Below, in pieces: positions 5,971 through 10,120 of a stretch of 10,120 nt of DNA; positions within the stretch are counted from its first letter, which is position 1, and each line of letters begins with the position of its first letter. A program made the translations under genes and the position numbers. The stretch is taken from the NCBI GenBank assembly GCA_012518155.1, contig JAAYTC010000053.1, positions 1-10,120 on the forward strand, in the 5' to 3' direction. The stretch comes from Bacteroidales bacterium. GTDB lineage: Bacteria; Bacteroidota; Bacteroidia; Bacteroidales; Dysgonomonadaceae. The notes under the pieces were generated by a model. It did no database searches. It was not told where the DNA came from and was given only the letters and a program-made list of their open reading frames with translations.

Positions 5971-6417
5971 TCAGAGTTTTACGGCTGTTCCACCCGCGGA
6001 GGTAATGGCCTCTTCGGCCGACTTGGAGAAAGCGTGTGCTTCCACCTCCAGCTTGGCTGTCAACACTCCTCTACCCAAAATTTTCACCAGGTGCTTGCGT
6101 GCTACAAGGCCCGCGTCGGCCAATACCTGGGGCGTAATCTTGGTGATATCTTTCGTGGTAGCCAGTTCCTGTAACGTATCGAGGTTAATGCCCTTGTACT
6201 CTACTCTCTTTAAAGGATTGAACCCGAATTTGGGAACGCGACGCTGCAATGGCATCTGTCCTCCTTCGAAACCGACTTTCCTAGCGTAGCCCGACCTTGA
6301 TTTTTGTCCCTTGTGCCCTCTTGCTGAGGTTCCGCCTTTACCCGATCCGGGGCCGCGTCCGAGTCTCTTACGCGTTTTCGTGGAACCTTTAGCCGGTTTT
6401 AAATTCGATAAATTCAT
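5971..6417 (-). CDS. rplO: 50S ribosomal protein L15
   Basis: L15 is a late-assembling large-subunit protein whose extended N-terminal arm threads through 23S rRNA. The protein is 148 residues (E. coli 144). The N-terminal half is the Gly/Arg/Lys-rich arm, MNLSNLKPAKGSTKTRKRLG then GRGPGSGKGGTSARGHKGQK. GFEGGQMPLQRRVPKFGF follows at about 49-66. The C-terminal half is the globular domain, ending KSAEEAITSAGGTAVKL. It lies 30 bases after rpmD, in an AT-only stretch with no Shine-Dalgarno motif, and 4 bases before the secY ATG. Confidence 0.99.
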   Translation of the reverse strand: MNLSNLKPAKGSTKTRKRLGRGPGSGKGGTSARGHKGQKSRSGYARKVGFEGGQMPLQRRVPKFGFNPLKRVEYKGINLDTLQELATTKDITKITPQVLADAGLVARKHLVKILGRGVLTAKLEVEAHAFSKSAEEAITSAGGTAVKL

Positions 6418-6447
6418 TATTATATCTTTTTATCGTTATACATTTAA

Positions 6448-6624
6448 TTACTCTATCACCGTTACCAGGTGATGAACTTTGCGAATGAGTCCTCGTATCG
6501 AAGGGGTGTCGTTATGCTCCACCACACGATTCATCTTGGTAAGCCCCAAAGCATCCAACGTTCTTTTCTGGTCTTTTGGTGCTCCAATTCTGCTTTTCGT
6601 CTGTTTTACTTTTATTGTAGCCAT
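6448..6624 (-). CDS. rpmD: 50S ribosomal protein L30
   Basis: L30 is a small large-subunit protein found in most but not all bacteria. From the ATG at 6624-6622 it is 58 residues, starting MATIKVKQTKSRIGAPKDQK and ending RKVHHLVTVIE, which is the normal L30 length. A second in-frame ATG at 6636 would add only MELE and sits one base after the rpsE stop. I prefer the inner start because family proteins begin at MATIK and the extra four residues have no counterpart. The outer start cannot be excluded, since a one-base junction favours translational coupling. The neighbours rpsE and rplO are in the standard spc order. Confidence 0.96.
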   Translation of the reverse strand: MATIKVKQTKSRIGAPKDQKRTLDALGLTKMNRVVEHNDTPSIRGLIRKVHHLVTVIE

Positions 6625-6637
6625 TTCAAGTTCCATT

Positions 6638-7156
6638 TTAACCGTTAAATACTTTTTCCATGCTTACACCCCGGTTGCGGGCAACCATCATGGGGTCTCT
6701 TAGCTCACTCAAGGCAGCGATCGTGGCCTTTACCAAGTTGTGAGGATTGGAAGATCCTTTCGACTTCGCCAGGATATCGGTCACGCCCACGCTCTCTAGC
6801 ACGGCACGCATAGCACCCCCTGCCTTCACCCCGGTTCCCGTTACCGCCGGTTTCAGGAAAACGTCGGCACCGCCAAAACGAGCCGTTTGAACATGAGGGA
6901 TGGTGCCTTTATAGATCGGTACCTTTATTAAATTCTTTTTAGCAGCCTCCACACCTTTGGCAATGGCGGTGGTAACTTCACCGGCTTTACCGAGTCCCCA
7001 GCCAACGATGCCATCTTCATTTCCAACCACTACCATGGCTGAAAAGGTGAAAGTACGTCCTCCCTTGGTAACCTTGGTGGTACGATTAATGGCCACTAAA
7101 CGGTCCTTTAACTCGATATCGTTTGTTGTTTTTACTTTATTACTTACTCTAGCCAT
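6638..7156 (-). CDS. rpsE: 30S ribosomal protein S5
   Basis: S5 lies at the mRNA entry side of the 30S subunit, contacts S4 and affects decoding accuracy. The protein is 172 residues (E. coli 167). The N-terminal double-stranded-RNA-binding-like domain at about 15-80 contains LKDRLVAINRTTKVTKGGR and FSAMVVVGNEDGIVGWGLGK. The C-terminal domain contains GTGVKAGGAMRAVLESVGV at about 108-126 and SSNPHNLVKATIAAL at about 135-149. The GTGVKAGG and KGSSNPHN motifs are those of a normal S5. The start is 5 bases after the rplR stop; the rpmD start follows 13 bases after the stop. Confidence 0.99.
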   Translation of the reverse strand: MARVSNKVKTTNDIELKDRLVAINRTTKVTKGGRTFTFSAMVVVGNEDGIVGWGLGKAGEVTTAIAKGVEAAKKNLIKVPIYKGTIPHVQTARFGGADVFLKPAVTGTGVKAGGAMRAVLESVGVTDILAKSKGSSNPHNLVKATIAALSELRDPMMVARNRGVSMEKVFNG

Positions 7157-7161
7157 AATCG

Positions 7162-7506
7162 TTAAAATTTAAGTCCTCCTTTACGAGCGGCATCTGCCAG
7201 TTCTTTGATCCTTCCATGATAGAGGTAACCGTTACGATCGAACCGTACCGTTTCTATTCCGGCCTCTTTCGCGCTTTGGGCAATTAGTTCGCCTACTTTC
7301 GCGGCCATCTCCTTCTTCGGGAGTTTTTCCTCTATTTTTAAAGATGAGGCCGATGCCAAAGTAGTACCGGTGGTATCGTCGATTACCTGCGCGTATATTT
7401 GCTTGTTGCTCCTAAACACGGATAAGCGTGGCCTCTCGGGCGACCCGTGGACTTTTCCGCGTACACGAGTTTTTATTTTTAATCTTCTTTGTTCTCTTGA
7501 TAACAT
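7162..7506 (-). CDS. rplR: 50S ribosomal protein L18
   Basis: L18 binds 5S rRNA together with L5 and anchors it in the central protuberance. The protein is 114 residues, within the bacterial range. Family segments include RRLKIKTRVRGKVHG at the basic N-terminus, PERPRLSVFRSNKQIYAQVI at about 23-42, and the C-terminal FDRNGYLYHGRIKELADAAR followed by KGGLKF. The ATG at 7506 lies 21 bases after the rplF stop, with no strong Shine-Dalgarno motif. L5 (rplE), its partner on 5S rRNA, is four genes upstream. Confidence 0.99.
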   Translation of the reverse strand: MLSREQRRLKIKTRVRGKVHGSPERPRLSVFRSNKQIYAQVIDDTTGTTLASASSLKIEEKLPKKEMAAKVGELIAQSAKEAGIETVRFDRNGYLYHGRIKELADAARKGGLKF

Positions 7507-7527
7507 TGCGATCTCAGTTTACGTGAA

Positions 7528-8082
7528 TTATTTGGCTGCTGTTTTACCCGACTTGCGGCGTACCTGCTCTCCAACGAAACGGACACCCTTACCCTTGTAA
7601 GGCTCCGGTTTGCGGAACGAGCGTATCTTGGCGCATACCTGGCCGAGCAACTGCTTGTCGCAGGATTCCAGTATAATAAGAGGGCTCTTGTTCCTCTCCA
7701 TTTTGGTTTCTACCTTTATCTCTTCGGGTAGCTCTATAAGGATATTATGGGTATACCCCAACGATAACTCGAGGATCTGGCCGTTATTGGTTACCCTATA
7801 ACCAACCCCTACCAACTCCAATTCCTTACGAAAACCTTCCGAAACGCCAATCACCATGTTGTTCAAGAGTGAACGGTATAAGCCATGCATCGCGCGGCTC
7901 TCTTTATTTTCATTCGGTCGTTCGATGGTGAGTTCACCATCTTTTGTTTCCACCTTCATGCCAAGGCTGATGGGTTGATGCATCTCGCCTTTGGGGCCCT
8001 TTACAGTTACCTTGTTATTGTCGTCAATCGTGACAGCAACACCGGCAGGCACCGTGATGGGTAATTTTCCTATTCTTGACAT
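7528..8082 (-). CDS. rplF: 50S ribosomal protein L6
   Basis: L6 lies at the base of the L7/L12 stalk near the sarcin-ricin loop and supports elongation-factor binding. The protein is 184 residues, made of two related domains (about 1-82 and 83-184). It starts MSRIGKLPITVPAGVAVTID and ends with the L6 signature PEPYKGKGVRF followed by GEQVRRKSGKTAAK. The ATG at 8082 is preceded by AAGGAG (8096-8091) with 8 bases between, one of only two clear Shine-Dalgarno sequences in the window. It begins 18 bases after the rpsH stop. Confidence 0.99.
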   Translation of the reverse strand: MSRIGKLPITVPAGVAVTIDDNNKVTVKGPKGEMHQPISLGMKVETKDGELTIERPNENKESRAMHGLYRSLLNNMVIGVSEGFRKELELVGVGYRVTNNGQILELSLGYTHNILIELPEEIKVETKMERNKSPLIILESCDKQLLGQVCAKIRSFRKPEPYKGKGVRFVGEQVRRKSGKTAAK

Positions 8083-8090
8083 ATTCCTAT

Positions 8091-8096
8091 CTCCTT
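8091..8096 (-). promoter_or_regulatory. Shine-Dalgarno sequence of rplF
   Basis: AAGGAG is complementary to the canonical anti-Shine-Dalgarno end of 16S rRNA and sits 8 bases before the L6 ATG, an ideal spacing. It lies wholly in the 18-base rpsH-rplF gap, so it is not forced by coding. Most other genes here have no such motif, as is usual in this phylum. Confidence 0.7.
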
Positions 8097-8100
8097 CAAT

Positions 8101-8496
8101 TTAATACACGTAACACAAAACTTCACCGCCCACTTTTTGTTCGCGAGCTTCTTTATCGGTCATTACTCCATGTGAAGTAGATAGTATAGCTATCCCCAAG
8201 CCATTGAGGACGCGCGGCAAGTCTTTATGTCCAACGTACTTACGCAAACCTGGCGTGGAAATACGCTGTAGTTTCTTGATCGCGTTAACTTTGCTTACCG
8301 GATCGTACTTCAAGGCAATCATGATGCTGCCTTGGGGTCCATCGTCTACAAACTTGTAGTTAAGTATGTAGCCTTTCTCAAAAAGAATCTTCGTGATGTC
8401 TTTTTTTAAATTCGACGCGGGTATCTGCACCACCCGGTGCTTCGCCATTACGGCGTTACGCAACCGTGTCAAATAATCTGCTATTGGATCTGTCAT
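8101..8496 (-). CDS. rpsH: 30S ribosomal protein S8
   Basis: S8 binds the central domain of 16S rRNA early in assembly. In E. coli it is also the translational repressor of the spc operon. The protein is 131 residues, the usual length. It starts MTDPIADYLTRLRNAVMAKH, and the C-terminal RNA-binding part carries the S8 signature (GLGIAILSTSHGVMTDKEA, then GGEVLCYVY). The ATG at 8496 follows a 48-base gap from rpsN that contains a GC-rich hairpin, annotated separately. There is no Shine-Dalgarno motif; the leader is AT-rich (TTTAAAAACAATTAT). Confidence 0.99.
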   Translation of the reverse strand: MTDPIADYLTRLRNAVMAKHRVVQIPASNLKKDITKILFEKGYILNYKFVDDGPQGSIMIALKYDPVSKVNAIKKLQRISTPGLRKYVGHKDLPRVLNGLGIAILSTSHGVMTDKEAREQKVGGEVLCYVY

Positions 8497-8510
8497 ATAA
8501 TTGTTTTTAA

Positions 8511-8534
8511 ATTGATCCCGGCTGTCGGGACAAT
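8511..8534 (-). promoter_or_regulatory. hairpin in the rpsN-rpsH gap, possible S8 control element
   Basis: In transcript orientation AUUG then UCCCG (8534-8526) pairs with CGGGA, a single bulged U (8515), and CAAU (8520-8511). The loop is ACAGC. This gives nine base pairs with one bulge, 14 bases before the S8 start codon. It is followed by UUAAAAACAAUUAU, not a U-tract, so it is not a terminator in the operon's direction. Control by S8 is a guess from position; E. coli S8 acts at another junction, near rplE. Confidence 0.5.
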
Positions 8535-8544
8535 ATTTATTTTT

Positions 8545-8814
8545 TTACCAGCTTGCTTTCTTCACCCCGGGAATGAGTCCCTGCGATGCCATTTCCCTGA
8601 ATTGGATACGCGAAACACCAAACTGGCGCATGTATCCTTTCGGGCGTCCGGTAATCTTGCACCTGTTGTGCATCCGTACCGGAGAGGCATTTTTAGGAAT
8701 GCTCTGGAGCGCTTCATAATCGCCTTCTGCCAAATATTTAGCTCTCTTTTCGGCATAACGGGCAACCATCTTCGCTCTTTTCACCTCACGGGCTTTCATT
8801 GATTCTTTTGCCAT
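8545..8814 (-). CDS. rpsN: 30S ribosomal protein S14 (zinc-free form)
   Basis: S14 is a late-assembling protein of the 30S head. The protein is 89 residues: shorter than the 101-residue E. coli form and longer than the 61-residue zinc form. It starts MAKESMKAREVKRAKMVARY and ends GLIPGVKKASW. The core is RMHNRCKITGRPKGYMRQFG at about 47-66. The zinc form has two CxxC pairs; here the only cysteine is C52, so metal binding is not expected. The start lies 3 bases after the rplE stop, and a 48-base gap with a hairpin separates it from rpsH. It is the normal chromosomal copy in normal spc position. Confidence 0.98.
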   Translation of the reverse strand: MAKESMKAREVKRAKMVARYAEKRAKYLAEGDYEALQSIPKNASPVRMHNRCKITGRPKGYMRQFGVSRIQFREMASQGLIPGVKKASW

Positions 8815-8817
8815 TAT

Positions 8818-9387
8818 CTATTGATTTTCTTGTTTTGTTCTAAAAGGTAATCCAAACTCTCTTAAAAGCGCGTACCCCTCCTCATCAGTCTCGGCACTGG
8901 TCACGAACGTGATGTTCATTCCCAATATACGGGAGATATTATCGATGTTGATCTCGGGGAATATAATCTGCTCTTCGATCCCCATCGTGTAATTTCCGCG
9001 GCCGTCTAACTTGGCTCCGATACCCTGGAAGTCACGAATACGGGGAAGTGCCACGCGGACCAGCCTTTCCAGGAATTCGTACATCTTATCGTGGCGCAGC
9101 GTTACACGCACGCCGACGGGCATTTTCTTCCGCAATTTGAAATTCGATATATCCTTGCGAGAAATGGTCTGTACTGCCTTCTGCCCCGTGATTGCCGTTA
9201 GTTCATTGATAGCGGTCTCGATAATTTTCTTATCGGCAACTGCTATTCCTAACCCTTGATTGATAACAATTTTCTCGAGCTTGGGAGCTTGCATCACCGA
9301 GGTGTAGCCAAACTCTTTCACCAACGCGGGTACGATACGCTCTTTATAATCCTTCTTTAAGCTAACTTCGTATGTTGTTGTACTCAT
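8818..9387 (-). CDS. rplE: 50S ribosomal protein L5
   Basis: L5 binds 5S rRNA, contacts P-site tRNA and forms an intersubunit bridge with S13. The protein is 189 residues (E. coli 179). It contains APKLEKIVINQGLG at about 34-47, the basic loop RKDISNFKLRKKMPVGVRVT at about 80-99, RLVRVALPRIRDFQGI at about 108-123, and GIEEQIIFPEINID at about 136-149. Its ATG overlaps the rplX stop in the sequence ATGA (four-base overlap). It is preceded by a purine-rich GGGGAGGAG inside the last codons of rplX, with AGGAG 5 bases before the ATG. This arrangement favours reinitiation by ribosomes finishing L24. Confidence 0.99.
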   Translation of the reverse strand: MSTTTYEVSLKKDYKERIVPALVKEFGYTSVMQAPKLEKIVINQGLGIAVADKKIIETAINELTAITGQKAVQTISRKDISNFKLRKKMPVGVRVTLRHDKMYEFLERLVRVALPRIRDFQGIGAKLDGRGNYTMGIEEQIIFPEINIDNISRILGMNITFVTSAETDEEGYALLREFGLPFRTKQENQ

Positions 9388-9704
9388 TTCATCTCCTCCC
9401 CCGATTTTTTAGCATAACGAACTAATTTCCCTTTGCTGTCTAACTTCCTTCCAACACGGGTAGGCTTGCCTGTTTTAGGATCTACCGGATTCAATTTCGA
9501 GAGGTGAATGGATGCTTCTTTCTTCTCGATCCCTCCATTTGGATTCTGCGCGTTGGGCTTTGCATGTTTCGAGACGATGTTCACGCCTTCTACCACCGCC
9601 CGGTTTTTTTGTACCAAAACCTCGAGCACGCGGCCGGTCTTTCCTTTGTCTTCACCGGAATTGACGTATACCGTATCGCCTTTCTTTATATGTAATTTAC
9701 TCAT
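9384..9704 (-). CDS. rplX: 50S ribosomal protein L24
   Basis: L24 is one of the two initiator proteins of 50S assembly and sits near the exit of the polypeptide tunnel. The protein is 106 residues, the usual length. The KOW motif is at about residues 5-32 (HIKKGDTVYVNSGEDKGKTG, then RVLEV). It continues with GVNIVSKHAKPNAQNPNGGI and ends KLVRYAKKSGEEMK. The last codons (Gly-Glu-Glu) also supply the Shine-Dalgarno-like sequence for rplE. It begins 24 bases after the rplN stop. Confidence 0.99.
   Translation of the reverse strand: MSKLHIKKGDTVYVNSGEDKGKTGRVLEVLVQKNRAVVEGVNIVSKHAKPNAQNPNGGIEKKEASIHLSKLNPVDPKTGKPTRVGRKLDSKGKLVRYAKKSGEEMK
9393..9401 (-). promoter_or_regulatory. Shine-Dalgarno-like sequence of rplE, inside the rplX 3' end
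   Basis: GGGGAGGAG (9401-9393) ends 5 bases before the rplE ATG and is complementary to the anti-Shine-Dalgarno sequence. It codes for Gly-Glu-Glu of L24, so part of the match may come from coding. Together with the ATGA overlap it marks a translationally coupled junction. Confidence 0.6.
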
Positions 9705-9728
9705 TGCCTGTGATTGCTTAATAATAGA

Positions 9729-10094
9729 TTATAATACTTCCGGGGCCAATGAAACAATTTTCATGTTCGTCGTGCGAAGTTCGCGAGCAACCGGTCCAAA
9801 AATTCGGCTTCCTCGTAATTCGCCGGCATTGTTCAGCAGAACACAAGCATTGTCGTCGAAGCGTATATAGGAGCCGTCGGCCCGCCGTATCTCTTTCTTC
9901 GTGCGAACGATAATCGCTCTTGTTATAGCACCTTTCTTAATATCACTCGAAGGGATCGCACTCTTTACAGAGACCACGATGATATCCCCAACCGACGCGT
10001 AACGCCTTCTTGTTCCCCCTAGCACGCGAATGCAAAGTACTTCCCTCGCGCCGCTATTGTCGGTAACTGTTAACCTTGATTCTTGTTGTATCAT
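9729..10094 (-). CDS. rplN: 50S ribosomal protein L14
   Basis: L14 lies on the subunit interface near the factor-binding site and forms bridges with 16S rRNA. The protein is 121 residues (E. coli 123). It starts MIQQESRLTVTDNSGAREVL, the invariant L14 opening. It continues with CIRVLGGTRRRYASVGDIIV at about 21-40, AIIVRTKKEIRRADGSYIRF at about 60-79, and GSRIFGPVARELR at about 95-107. The start codon lies one base after the rpsQ stop, so coupling to S17 is likely. It is the first complete gene in transcription order. Confidence 0.99.
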   Translation of the reverse strand: MIQQESRLTVTDNSGAREVLCIRVLGGTRRRYASVGDIIVVSVKSAIPSSDIKKGAITRAIIVRTKKEIRRADGSYIRFDDNACVLLNNAGELRGSRIFGPVARELRTTNMKIVSLAPEVL

Positions 10095-10095
10095 C

Positions 10096-10120
10096 TTACT
10101 TGGCCCTTTCCATTACTTCA
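10096..10120 (-). CDS. rpsQ: 30S ribosomal protein S17, last codons only
   Basis: Upstream of rplN the minus strand reads Glu-Val-Met-Glu-Arg-Ala-Lys followed by TAA (10098-10096), open to the window edge. The ending resembles the VxERAK-type C-terminus of Bacteroidetes S17, and rpsQ is the standard gene before rplN in the spc operon. Only seven residues are visible, so the call rests mainly on gene order. One base separates its stop from the rplN ATG. Confidence 0.75.

Noticed and set aside
6625..6636. Upstream ATG giving L30 four extra residues (MELE).
   Set aside because: L30 proteins normally start at the inner Met (MATIK), and the longer form has no family counterpart. Noted as possible in the gene entry.
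8511..8544. Hairpin followed by a T-rich run on the plus strand, like a terminator for opposite-direction transcription.
   Set aside because: No gene on the plus strand would use it. The T-run is the reverse of the A-rich bases around the rpsN stop. I kept only the hairpin as a possible RNA element of the operon.
1..10120. Mobile elements, CRISPR arrays, tRNA or rRNA genes, toxin or defence genes.
   Set aside because: The window is a continuous conserved operon with no gaps large enough and no such sequences seen.

Overview
The window is one block of ribosomal-protein and gene-expression genes, all on the minus strand: the fused spc and alpha operons of a bacterium of the phylum Bacteroidetes (Bacteroidota), probably order Bacteroidales. 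Four things point there. The protein sequences look like that group (L30, S11, S4 and L36 especially). Most genes lack a Shine-Dalgarno motif and have A-rich leaders. L36, S4 and S14 lack their zinc ligands. The one good intergenic promoter match has the TAnnTTTG form used by the main sigma factor of this phylum. A family-level placement (for example Dysgonomonadaceae or relatives) is only a guess.

In transcription order, from high to low coordinates, the genes are rpsQ (3' end only), rplN, rplX, rplE, rpsN, rpsH, rplF, rplR, rpsE, rpmD, rplO, secY, map, infA, rpmJ, rpsM, rpsK, rpsD, rpoA and rplQ (cut by the left edge). rpmJ (38 codons) and the rpsQ end are easily missed. Most junctions are 1-30 bases, and rplX/rplE overlap by four. 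There are three larger gaps: 176 bases between infA and rpmJ, 107 between rpsK and rpsD, and 48 between rpsN and rpsH. No stretch over 300 bases lacks a gene, and I see no mobile element, tRNA, rRNA or CRISPR.

The genes form a growth-rate module. Proteins of both ribosomal subunits are made alongside the SecY translocon pore, methionine aminopeptidase (which trims nascent chains), initiation factor IF1 and the RNA polymerase alpha subunit. The infA-rpmJ gap probably holds an internal promoter for the alpha-operon half. The rpsK-rpsD gap can fold almost completely into two adjacent stems, and is a good candidate for an S4 autoregulatory leader placed directly before the S4 gene.

The most unusual protein feature is L17. 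Its normal core of about 125 residues is followed by at least 130 more: a basic patch, an Ala/Gly/Thr-rich linker, and an acidic Pro/Val/Glu tail with a six-residue repeat. The tail is still open at the window edge. Nothing here looks like a wholly new system. The value lies in the RNA elements and the L17 extension.
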